DNA of 64,000 nt from Oceanisphaera sp. IT1-181 (GTDB taxonomy: Bacteria; Pseudomonadota; Gammaproteobacteria; Enterobacterales; Aeromonadaceae). How positions within the stretch are numbered: the first letter of the stretch is position 1; each line of letters starts with the position of its first letter. Positions 8,658 to 16,707 of this stretch are shown one piece after another. A program made the position numbers and the translations under genes. Under the pieces are notes generated by a model that saw only the letters and a program-made list of their open reading frames with translations, did no database searches and was not told the origin of the DNA. The DNA lies in assembly GCF_033807535.1 (NCBI RefSeq), contig NZ_CP136856.1, positions 1,793,001-1,857,000 on the forward strand, written 5' to 3'.

Positions 8658-9626
8658 GTGTCTGTGGCTGACCCCGTTTATGACCTCACGTTTAAACGTC
8701 ATTATTTGCACCCAAAATACTGGCTCACTTGGCTGGCCATCGCCGCATTATGGCTGTTGGCGTGGCTACCAGTGCGCGCACGCGATGCCTTTGCCGGTGC
8801 CTTTACGCCGTTACTGATGCGTTTGGCCAAAAAGCCCTGCTATATTGCCCGCACTAATATTAAGCTGTGCTTTCCTGAGCTTAACGCGCAGCAAGTGGAT
8901 GACATCTTGGCCCATTCTATTCGCGCCGGCTTGATGACCTTTATCAGTTACGGTGAGTGGACGGCCCGCAGTAAAGACTATTTGCAAAGCCGGTTTGTGG
9001 TGCAAGGCCAAGAGCACCTTGATGCCTGCTTGGCGAATGACGAAAAAATCATTTTTATGATCCCCCACACTTGGGCCATAGATGCGGGCGGTTTGTATTT
9101 AACCTCTTTAGGTTTACCCATGTGCACCATGATGCACAGCGCAAAAAATCAGGTATTTGACTGGTTTATCAACCGCCAGCGCGCCCGTTTTAATGGCATC
9201 GTTTACGAGCGCGATGCGGGCATTAAAGCGGTGATAAAAACCATTCGCTCTGGCAAACATTTCTTTTATTTGCCCGACCAAGACCATGGCCGAGAAGCCA
9301 GCTTGTTTGTGCCCTTTTTTGCCGAGCTTAAAGCTACGCTGCCCGCACTGCCTAAGCTAGTAAAGCTCACCGGCGCTAAAGTAATACCGGTGCTCAGCGT
9401 GTATAACACCAAACTGCATCGTTATGAGCTGATCATGCGCCCCGCCATGGCGCCCTATCCCACCGCTGATTTAGCCGCCGATACCCGCGCCATGAACGCC
9501 GAAATTGAAGCGCTGTTAATCGAGTGGCCCGAGCAATACATGTGGTTTTTAAAGTATTTTCAAACGCAAGTCGATACCGATGATGGCCGTTATGAAGCCG
9601 GTATTCGCGCCATTAGAAAGCGTTAA
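8658..9626 (+). CDS. lpxM: Lipid A late acyltransferase, LpxM type
   Basis: This 322-residue inner-membrane acyltransferase adds the last secondary acyl chain (myristoyl type) to Kdo2-lipid A. One N-terminal anchor lies near residues 25-42. The catalytic H-X4-D motif is HTWAID (His137, Asp142), and the family blocks YLPDQDHG and VPFF follow. Length and motif match E. coli LpxM (323 residues) better than LpxL. It starts with GTG after AAAAGGA. A 33-residue membrane ORF overlaps its stop. The exact acyl donor is inferred from the family. Confidence 0.88.
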   Translation: MSVADPVYDLTFKRHYLHPKYWLTWLAIAALWLLAWLPVRARDAFAGAFTPLLMRLAKKPCYIARTNIKLCFPELNAQQVDDILAHSIRAGLMTFISYGEWTARSKDYLQSRFVVQGQEHLDACLANDEKIIFMIPHTWAIDAGGLYLTSLGLPMCTMMHSAKNQVFDWFINRQRARFNGIVYERDAGIKAVIKTIRSGKHFFYLPDQDHGREASLFVPFFAELKATLPALPKLVKLTGAKVIPVLSVYNTKLHRYELIMRPAMAPYPTADLAADTRAMNAEIEALLIEWPEQYMWFLKYFQTQVDTDDGRYEAGIRAIRKR

Positions 9627-9727
9627 TGGCGATGCTCGAATATCTGTTATGGGTGGCGCTCGGCCTATTTGTACTGTGGTTAGTGGGCCGTATCGACGAT
9701 TGGTTGATAGCCAGAGAACAGCGCTAA
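9626..9727 (+). CDS. Putative 33-residue single-pass membrane protein
   Basis: ATG shares one base with the lpxM stop (TAATG), so translation may be coupled. The product is MAMLEYLLWVALGLFVLWLV followed by GRIDDWLIAREQR. One hydrophobic helix is followed by a charged, presumably cytoplasmic, tail with DD and RE residues. I do not recognise a family. Four bases after its stop a truncated repeat starts, then a terminator, so it sits at the end of the lpxM transcript. It may be an accessory peptide for the acyltransferase or a chance frame; conservation would decide. Confidence 0.5.
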   Translation: MAMLEYLLWVALGLFVLWLVGRIDDWLIAREQR

Positions 9728-9730
9728 GCA

Positions 9731-9778
9731 CGTAGAGGCCGCTTTAGCTGGCCGGCTTTGCGCAGCAAAGCTAGAAAC
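9731..9778 (+). repeat. Truncated copy of the GTAGAGGCC composite repeat
   Basis: GTAGAGGCCGCTTTAGCTGG is followed by GCTTTGCGCAGCAAAGC, a hairpin whose counterpart in the copies at 35142 and 941 is TTTTACGCAGTAAAA. The stem bases have changed together. Confidence 0.7.
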
Positions 9779-9782
9779 AACA

Positions 9783-9811
9783 ACGCCGAGTCTAAGACTC
9801 GGCGTTTTTTT
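9783..9811 (+). terminator. Rho-independent terminator after lpxM
   Basis: ACGCCGAGTC and GACTCGGCGT pair across TAA and are followed by seven Ts. On the other strand there is no comparable T run, so it mainly ends the lpxM transcript. Confidence 0.92.
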
Positions 9812-9831
9812 GTTTAGTGTCTGACTATGTT

Positions 9832-10623
9832 TTAGCCCGGGAACAACAAAAACTTGGCGCCAACAAGAATTAAGAAAACAGCAAAGCCACGTTTAAGCGC
9901 CACGGCAGAGAGTTTGTGTGCCCAAGTCGCGCCTAAGCGGGCAAAGGGCATACTGGCCAAGCTCACGCCGATTAAGGCCGGTAAATACACATAACCCCAC
10001 GCTTCGGCCGGCAAGCCTTCATGAGCCAACCCGTGAACCACATAACTGAGTGCACCCACTAAGGCGATTGGGAAACCGCACACTGCAGACACGGCCACCG
10101 CGCGCTGCATGGGCACCGAGCACCAGGTTAAAAACGGCACCGTGAGCGATCCACCACCAATACCAAAGATACCAGACGCCCAGCCAATAATGCCGCCCAC
10201 CGCCACTTGAACCGGCTTACCCGGCAGTTGTGCCCCGCTTTTAGGTGCTAAGCCAAACAGCATTTGTGCCGCCATTAACCAAGCAAACAAGCCAATCAAG
10301 CGTTGCAATAACGGCCCAGATAGTTTGTCAGCCGTATAGCCGCCGAGCCAAGCCCCTATCACAATGCCCACTGAGATCATGGCAGCTAAGCGCCAGTCAA
10401 CGGCCCTGCGGCCATGATGGGTATGAATAGCGCTGAGCGAGGTAAACATAATGGTGGCCAGGGAGGTGCCCACCGCCATGTGCGTCACCAAGTCACCGCC
10501 TATGCCTTGCAACTTGAAGCTGATAATAAGTACCGGCACAATAATTAAGCCGCCGCCCACCCCAAATAAGCCCGCCAAGGTGCCGGCAAAAGCACCTAAG
10601 GCCAAATACATTAACCAAGTCAT
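9832..10623 (-). CDS. TSUP family permease (TauE/SafE)
   Basis: This 263-residue membrane protein has about eight segments and the duplicated family motif GLFGVGGGLIIVPVL (residues 19-33) and SGIFGIGGGSLTVPFL in the second half. TSUP proteins export or import sulfite, sulfoacetate or related organosulfur anions. The substrate here is not determined by the sequence. It is a single-gene unit; the gap downstream on its strand holds the lpxM terminator, and a REP array lies upstream. Confidence 0.88.
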   Translation of the reverse strand: MTWLMYLALGAFAGTLAGLFGVGGGLIIVPVLIISFKLQGIGGDLVTHMAVGTSLATIMFTSLSAIHTHHGRRAVDWRLAAMISVGIVIGAWLGGYTADKLSGPLLQRLIGLFAWLMAAQMLFGLAPKSGAQLPGKPVQVAVGGIIGWASGIFGIGGGSLTVPFLTWCSVPMQRAVAVSAVCGFPIALVGALSYVVHGLAHEGLPAEAWGYVYLPALIGVSLASMPFARLGATWAHKLSAVALKRGFAVFLILVGAKFLLFPG

Positions 10624-10787
10624 GATTGATTCCTAACGGATTATTTTTAATAAGTATGATGTCAAATAAGTCCGCCATTATGCCTGTAATACTGACCGAT
10701 AAAAACAACTCAGAACCAAGCTCAGTGCAAAACCGTGCCTCATGCTCTCTATCTACGATATGGCCACCTACAAAAGACGGTGATCCT

Positions 10788-11250
10788 GTAGCCCGCCGTC
10801 TCTTTGATAAAGAGGACTTTAGCGGGCCAGCGTAGCTGGATGGTTTTACAAATTTACGCCTACGGCGTATGCGAGAACAAGTGTTCGCCTACGAAACCAA
10901 ACCAAAATGTCCCTTGTAGCCGCCAATTTATTCGGCGGGACAGCGTAGCTGGCGGGTTTTAAAACAACACCGAGCCGAAGTCCTCTTTACCGAAGAGACG
11001 GGCTCCTACAAAACCAAAATCAAATGCCCTTGTAGCCCGCAACTTGTTCGCGGGGCCAGCGTAGCTGGATGGTTTTACAAATTTACGCCTACGGCGTAAT
11101 GCGAGAACAAGTGTTCGCCTACGAAACCAAACCAAAATGTCCCTTGTAGCCGCCCGTCTCTTTGGTAAAGAGGACTTCGGCGGGACAGCGTAACTGGCGG
11201 GTTTTAAAACTCGCAGGCCTGAAGCAAAACCCAGACCGGGGCGAAGTCCT
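10788..11250. repeat. REP array with X-Y-X-Y higher-order structure
   Basis: GTAG heads occur at 10788, 10916, 11032 and 11146. Units 1 and 3 share the tail GGATGGTTTTACAAATTTACG, then GCCTACGGCGTA and the GAACAAGTGTTC module. Units 2 and 4 share GGGACAGCGTA.CTGGCGGG and TTTTAAAAC. Hairpin stems are CCCGC-type in X (CCCGC/GCGGG, core AACTTGTTC at 11036) and CCGCC/GGCGG in Y (core AATTTATTC at 10920, or the long GTCTCTTTGGTAAAGAGGAC core at 11150). The pattern indicates duplication of a two-unit block followed by exchange of cores. The open frame across it on the minus strand is not a gene. Confidence 0.82.
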
Positions 11251-11272
11251 CTTCGCCGATGCTGCACTGGTA

Positions 11273-12145
11273 CTAGATTTGAGTTTTGGCACCTAGGCTG
11301 ATGACCACGCGGCGGTTGGTATCACGGCCATCCGCACTTCTGTTATCTGAAATCGGGCGGCGCTCGCCGTGCCCTTCAAGGCTGATACTGCCTTCTGGCA
11401 AGCCCAGCTCTAAAAAGTAGGCTTTAATGGCTTTGGCTCTTTTTTGGGACAGTTCTTTATTGTGGTAAGCGGTGCCAAAGCTATCGGTATAGGTATTAAT
11501 TTCTACCTTATCGATATTAGGATCGGCCTTCACGTATTCGGCAATCATGGCTAAGCGCTTGCTGGAGTGCTCAGTCAGCATATCGGCGTTATTTACATAA
11601 TTGAGCACACTAAAGGCGATGTCTTCGAAACTGTAAGGCAGCAAACTGGCCTGACAATCTAAGAAAGCCGCATAGCGAGCCCGAAAATTCACCGACGATA
11701 ACCCCACGCTGGTGAGCTGGCCTTTGCGATACCAATCATCAAAATAAAAGGTCGGCCAACGCCCTTGGCTCAGCTCTTCCAGCATCACCCAAGCCGCCTG
11801 CTGCTCAACCATGGCATCAAACTGCTGATAAAAGGTCACTCGTGTCAGATGATGAGCGCCACGGCCAGGCTGCCACTGCGGTGACTGACTGACGAGCGAA
11901 GCGGTTTGGGTGCGCGGCTGGGCACGCAGCGGGCTAAGGGCGAACACCAAGTTAATATTTTTACCCGCCTCACTGATAAAGGCGCCGGTGCCAAAGCTGG
12001 GAATCGGGTGCTCTAAGCGGCACTCAATGGCCGAGTCTGCAGTGAGCCGCCATAAAGACTGCTCTAAATTAGCGATATAGGCGCGGGGCTGTGCCCAAGC
12101 GGTAGTGCACAGGGTCAGCCCTGCTAATAAAAATATGATGCGCAC
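11273..12145 (-). CDS. motY: Sodium-type flagellar motor protein MotY
   Basis: This 290-residue periplasmic protein forms the T ring of sodium-driven polar flagella and helps place the stator. I place the start at GTG 12145, not at upstream ATGs, because GGAGAG lies about five bases before it and a signal peptide follows at once (VRIIFLLAGLTLCTTAWA). The N-terminal domain has the MotY signature LEQSLWRL and ECRLEHPIPSFG. The C-terminal OmpA-like peptidoglycan-binding domain (about residues 180-285) carries EINTYTDSFGTAYHN and SLEGHGERRPISDN. Length matches Vibrio MotY (about 290). It stands alone here, away from other flagellar genes. Confidence 0.92.
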   Translation of the reverse strand: MRIIFLLAGLTLCTTAWAQPRAYIANLEQSLWRLTADSAIECRLEHPIPSFGTGAFISEAGKNINLVFALSPLRAQPRTQTASLVSQSPQWQPGRGAHHLTRVTFYQQFDAMVEQQAAWVMLEELSQGRWPTFYFDDWYRKGQLTSVGLSSVNFRARYAAFLDCQASLLPYSFEDIAFSVLNYVNNADMLTEHSSKRLAMIAEYVKADPNIDKVEINTYTDSFGTAYHNKELSQKRAKAIKAYFLELGLPEGSISLEGHGERRPISDNRSADGRDTNRRVVISLGAKTQI

Positions 12146-12466
12146 GCCAGCTCTCCTATAAATCGATAATATTAATATCGGCTCAGGGTGTTTATTCTTT
12201 AGGGATTTATTGGGAGGTTTTTGTGGTGTCACCTGACACATAGCAGCAAAGATGCTGCTAAGCGATATTGTGCCGCCGCTTAAGGCAGTAACCATAAAAG
12301 AAGCGTACTCGGCGCTATGCTCTTCTCTAGTGGAAATTAAAAGCAAACACGATCAGTAAAGCGATGGCGTCGTGATGAACGACACGACTTGGTATAACAA
12401 GGGGGATTGAATGGGGCTAGAGTTCTCTGCGACTCGGTGCGCCGCACCTGTTTGCGAAAGGATGTG

Positions 12467-12503
12467 TGCCTGACCACTGCGGATCGTTTGCCGTGGCCAG
12501 GCA
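12467..12503 (-). terminator. Possible terminator hairpin of the glycosidase gene
   Basis: TGCCTGACCAC can pair with GTGGCCAGGCA with one mismatch around an inner loop. It lies just past the 3' end of the minus-strand GH3 gene. No T run follows, so the role is uncertain. The rest of the 12346-12532 gap shows no gene. Confidence 0.4.
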
Positions 12504-12532
12504 TCTTGGTTAACCGACGTTAAATGCCCAGA

Positions 12533-15169
12533 TTAATTTTCCTGATTAGCAAACCTCGGTAAGGCAATGCCGAAGCGGTTGCCAATGGGTGTGAAAGCCT
12601 GCGCCAGTCTCTCATCAACGGTATTGCGAATTTGCTCTCCTAGTTGCGGAGCAAACTTGTTACTGGGCTTGCCAACGCGCGGGAATGCCATACCGATACG
12701 ACCAACAAGAGGCGTATCTGCCGATGAACCACCCACATGCACTTCATATCGGCCCGTCGCCGAGGCCCATTCACCATCCGCCCACTTAGTCAGATCGTTC
12801 GGATTATCCGGCACGAAGTAAGAGAATGGATGGTTAGAGGCGCCAGCGTCTATCTGGACCGAGACCCGAGCACTCGCGCCCGGTTCGAGATAGACTTTAT
12901 CGAAGCCGACCAGACGTTTAGAAGGCTGCTCAGCCTGCCGAGGTAGCTTCAGATAGACCTGTGTGGCCTCAGCACCGGCAACGGCTCCCGTATTGGTGAC
13001 TGTGTACTCCACAGTTAGCACAGGCACCAGACCTTTAAGCATTGGAATAGTACGGTTAGGAACCAGATTTGTCGGCAGTCCTGCTAAACCCAGAATAGGC
13101 ATTTGAGTAAATTCACGGCGGAACTCCCTGTTGAGCCGCAAGTTGCTGTACTCGAAGGTAGTGTAAGACAAACCGTGTCCGAACGGGAATACCGGCGTTA
13201 CACCGTTGGCCTCATACCAGCGATAGCCCATCTGCAGATTCTCGGTATAGTTACTGATCAACTGGTCTTCATTCAAGTCCTCCCAATCACCGACGTCTAT
13301 ACCAGGAAAACCGGGGCCGCCGGGCTGACCGGTATCTTCACGCAGACCCGGATACTGTGCCTCGGTGGTAAAGGCCGCCTCACTATTACTGGTAGGGAAG
13401 GTCACCGGCAGCTTGCCCGACGGGTTGAGTTCACCGAACAGGATGTCGGCCATAATGGCGCCGTCTTCCTGCCCGGGGAACCAAGCGGCGATCAGGGCGC
13501 CAACATCATCCAACCAGGGATCCATCAAGATACCGGCACCGCTGTAGAGCACCACGGCGGTCTTGTTACCGTAACCGGCATTAACCATGGCCTGAACCAG
13601 ATCATCCTGGTACACGCAGTTTTCAGATAGTCCGGGCACGCCCGGCGGGCAATACACTTCTTCTGCGTTGGTACAGAGATTCGCGTAGCTGGGTTTTTTA
13701 TCAAACAGGCAGAGATCGGGCAGGCGCAGGCTCAGTAAATCCCGGCTCTCCCGTGGGGTGGAACCCACCATCAAGATAACGACGTCGGCATTTTCTGCCA
13801 GCTCAACCGCTGCCGCAATGTCAGTACCGTCGTTATATGCCACGTTGTCGGCAAATTCCTCCAGACCTTGCTGAGGGGTCACGGTGAACTCTGGTGGTGC
13901 CACCACAGTGGCCAGTTCTTTCGGGTCGCCGTTACGCGGCGCTATGCTCGCGGAGCCCGCGAACCAGGGATGGCCGATCAGGGCGATCGACTGGACGTTG
14001 GAGCCCAACGGCAGCAAGTTTCCCTCGTTCTTGAGCAGCGTAATGCCGCCTTCAGCCAAGGCTCGCGCTTTTTGGGCGTTTACGGCTCGATCTATGCTGG
14101 GATCGGTATCGATATTGATGATAGTGTCGAAGGGGTCGGCAAATTGGCCGAATTCGTACATCTTGATGTAGCGGGGTCTGAGCACGGCATCAATATCTGC
14201 TTCCGTGATGTCGCCGTTGTTGATGGCAGCCATGATCTTGCCTGCGGTGTAGTACTTGGGCTGAAAGTCGAGTTCCCAACCTACACCCGCGAGCAGGGCA
14301 TCCACTGTACTGTGCATCGCCCGGCGGTCGCTCTCGATCCAGCCATCAAAGCCCCAGCGCTCACGCAGGGTCTTTACCAGTACATCTTGGCTGTCGCAGA
14401 TATAGGCGGTGTCATTCAGGTAGGGAAAGGCACACATGATGGAAGCAGCACGCCCATCCTTGACCGCCATTTCAAAGGGCAGCAGATACAGCTCGTGCAT
14501 CGCCCGGCTGGGAATGCGCACCCCTGCGGTCCAGCGCTCGCGCTGGAATTCGTGCTCGTTACCTACGAAGTGTTTTATCTGAGCCTGTACGCCCTGAGAC
14601 TGAATGCCCCGCACCTGGGCGGCGCCCATCATACCTGCCAGATAGGGATCCTCGCTTGGGTATTCCTGGGCGCGCCCGGCATAGGGCGTACGGATAAGAT
14701 TCAGCGCCGGACCCAGCAACACCTGGCTGGCCATGGCAAAGGACTCGACTCCCACCACCTCACCCCAGCCCTCGACTAGGGCTGGGTCGAAGCTGGCGGC
14801 GGCCAGAGTCATGGAGGGACCAGCGGTCATAACGGGTTCGGGGGTACAGGAGCCGCCGCGAATACCGTTACCGCCGTTGATTTCGCGAATGGTGGGAATA
14901 TCCAGATCGGGTATGCCTGGAATGCTGCGCCCCACGAACGAGAAGCCGCACTCCTTAAGTCCACCGCCTTCGGCACGGTATAAACCTGTGGGCAGGTCCG
15001 ACACGTTAGGCTGGTTACCGATCTGCTGGATTTTCTGTTCGAGCGTCATCTTGCCAAGCAAGACATCGGCGGCGATCTCGTTCGGGCTGGGGCCTCCCTC
15101 CTGAGCGACCAGCGCTACAGGCAGCACGACTGCCACGAGCGCCGCTATTAATGTGTGGTGGTTCATCAC
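12533..15169 (-). CDS. Secreted glycoside hydrolase family 3 (beta-glucosidase-like)
   Basis: This 878-residue exported enzyme has a Sec signal peptide at residues 1-22, cut near ALVA-QE. The GH3 (beta/alpha)8 domain (about 30-360) holds QIKHFVGNEHEFQRER and the nucleophile region GFDGWIESDRRAM with probable nucleophile Asp281; most family members have SDW here. The alpha/beta sandwich domain (about 375-610) contains FPGQEDGAIMADILFGELNPSGKLPVTFP. A fibronectin-III-like domain closes the protein (about 700-860, including EATQVYLKLPR). It would cleave beta-linked glucosides or related glycans in the periplasm or outside the cell. Codon use is clearly more GC-rich, with very few TTA codons, than in the flanking genes, which suggests transfer. 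It lies next to the type II secretion operon and is a candidate client of it, by position only. Confidence 0.9.
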   Translation of the reverse strand: MMNHHTLIAALVAVVLPVALVAQEGGPSPNEIAADVLLGKMTLEQKIQQIGNQPNVSDLPTGLYRAEGGGLKECGFSFVGRSIPGIPDLDIPTIREINGGNGIRGGSCTPEPVMTAGPSMTLAAASFDPALVEGWGEVVGVESFAMASQVLLGPALNLIRTPYAGRAQEYPSEDPYLAGMMGAAQVRGIQSQGVQAQIKHFVGNEHEFQRERWTAGVRIPSRAMHELYLLPFEMAVKDGRAASIMCAFPYLNDTAYICDSQDVLVKTLRERWGFDGWIESDRRAMHSTVDALLAGVGWELDFQPKYYTAGKIMAAINNGDITEADIDAVLRPRYIKMYEFGQFADPFDTIINIDTDPSIDRAVNAQKARALAEGGITLLKNEGNLLPLGSNVQSIALIGHPWFAGSASIAPRNGDPKELATVVAPPEFTVTPQQGLEEFADNVAYNDGTDIAAAVELAENADVVILMVGSTPRESRDLLSLRLPDLCLFDKKPSYANLCTNAEEVYCPPGVPGLSENCVYQDDLVQAMVNAGYGNKTAVVLYSGAGILMDPWLDDVGALIAAWFPGQEDGAIMADILFGELNPSGKLPVTFPTSNSEAAFTTEAQYPGLREDTGQPGGPGFPGIDVGDWEDLNEDQLISNYTENLQMGYRWYEANGVTPVFPFGHGLSYTTFEYSNLRLNREFRREFTQMPILGLAGLPTNLVPNRTIPMLKGLVPVLTVEYTVTNTGAVAGAEATQVYLKLPRQAEQPSKRLVGFDKVYLEPGASARVSVQIDAGASNHPFSYFVPDNPNDLTKWADGEWASATGRYEVHVGGSSADTPLVGRIGMAFPRVGKPSNKFAPQLGEQIRNTVDERLAQAFTPIGNRFGIALPRFANQEN

Positions 15170-16340
15170 GATCTCCTATCTACCTATTTAGTAGGCTTCG
15201 GATAACCTCCTTGTCTATCTCTCGGATCAGTTTGAACATGTGGCACATCAAACCTGACGTGCCAGCTTGCGACGGCATCAACAAAATAATTTGTAATACA
15301 GTCACTTGCATGTTGAAACTTAAGTTACTCCCGAGATCTCGTCAATGACACAAAGCGTAAAAATGCCTCTTTTTTGTCCCTTATTTGGTACCTTATCTTT
15401 GTTCGTACATGAGGCGATTTCTGAACAACCTAACTTCTAACTTCTCACGCTCCTATGCTCGCAAGGAGTAGGTGCATGAGCAGAACAAGTATTATGAAGG
15501 GGAGATATTCTTGACGGAATCGGCGTTAAAGCAACGCCGACACATTCCACTCCCCCTCTAGCACATAGCTTTATAAAAATAGACCACGGTAGTTAGATTA
15601 AGCAACTAATAACAATTATCACGGATTCATCTTTAACCAAAAAACAATAGAAACACAGTTAGTTAAGCATACTCTGATGTATTGATGCCATATAATTCAA
15701 TTGGTTAATTTAATATTAGAAACAAAATGGAATAACATTAATTTTTATCGAACTAAATATACTATAAATATTTTTATTCTCTGGCCATTCTACAAACAAA
15801 TATCGGCTCCATCCTGACCCAGCGCTGCCAGAGCAGTACCCGAATGCCGCCTATAGCATCTCCTCATCAGGCCACGCCAATCGTTTTAACCTCAGATCTG
15901 GATCTCTGATAATTTCCCCAACTTCAGATTTATTAGCATATTTTTTGGCTTTGTTTTCAGCTTGATTATGCTAACTGATTCTAATGGGCCCTTTCTATGT
16001 GATTTTCCGCATTTGAATTAATATTAAATACACACAAATAAACTCACCACACCCGCCTATTAACAATCGGTAAAAACGGCCCTATTTTTAAATAATCCAT
16101 ACCGATTAATAAAGCATTAACACTAATACAAAACTCAAATGAGCATCTAGCACAATAAAAAACACCTTAATTACCCCCTCTTAATTGGCCCATTATTTTA
16201 TTTTTTAAAGCACATCACAGAAAAGTTGGCTTCGATAACAGGGTGAACTCTGACTACTTTGCTAACTTTGAGGTTGTTTAAAGTCGTCTATGCTTATTTA
16301 ACCGTTATCCAGAGTAAATCATCGGCGATGATGCCAAACA
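15170..16340. other. AT-rich non-coding region between glycosidase and secretion operon
   Basis: There is no ORF of convincing length on either strand. The segment 15560-16260 is strongly AT-rich, which contrasts with the GC-rich genes on both sides. It presumably holds the promoter of the GH3 gene near 15200-15350. A long imperfect hairpin is at 15499-15555. I found no transposase remnant, tRNA or attachment-site duplication by eye. Confidence 0.6.
15499..15555. other. Long bulged inverted repeat (possible structured RNA)
   Basis: Three nested pairings are visible: GGGGAG with CTCCCC outermost, GGAAT with ATTCC, and CGGCGTT with AACGCCG around an AAAGC loop. The left arm carries an 11 nt bulge. 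No T run follows, so it is not a simple terminator. The role is unknown. Confidence 0.45.
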
Positions 16341-16588
16341 CTAAGTAATGCTGCGGAACTAACGTGGATTTTGTCGTTACAGGCTCTTAAAGATTCAAGA
16401 CTCCTTCGCCACTGTCTTAGCGCTGGGTTTTGATCTTGTAGGTGCAAATTTATTCAGCACGGTTTGGAATTTGGCTTTAGGTTTAGCTCTAAAACTAACC
16501 AGCTACGCTGGCCCGGCGAAGAGAGCTTCGCCGCAGTTTGGAGCTGGCTATCCACAGCAGTTATACCGGACTGCTTAAGTAACCAATA
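16341..16588 (+). repeat. Left member of a long inverted repeat pair, 40 kb apart
   Basis: From CTAAGTAATGCTGCGGAACT to TTATACCGGACTGCTTAAG this segment is nearly identical, in inverted orientation, to about 56065-56315. It contains a REP-type unit: GTAGGTGCAAATTTATTCAGC forming a GTGC/GCAC hairpin, CCAGCTACGCTGG, and GGCGAAGAGAGCTTCGCC. Confidence 0.9.
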
Positions 16589-16707
16589 GAAGACAGGGGC
16601 CAAAAAGACAGCAACCGTTTTCGACCATGTGCTACTCGGCATCCCGTCGGCGCTCTGAGGTGCCGTATCAAGATCGGTGATTTAATTTGTACTTTCAGGG
16701 GAATGAT

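Noticed and set aside
10959..11267. 102-codon minus-strand open frame
   Set aside because: It lies entirely within the REP array and repeats the same translated repeat peptides.
13868..14779. 303-codon frame opposite the glycosidase gene
   Set aside because: It is antisense to a well-supported GH3 gene; long shadow frames are expected in GC-rich coding DNA.
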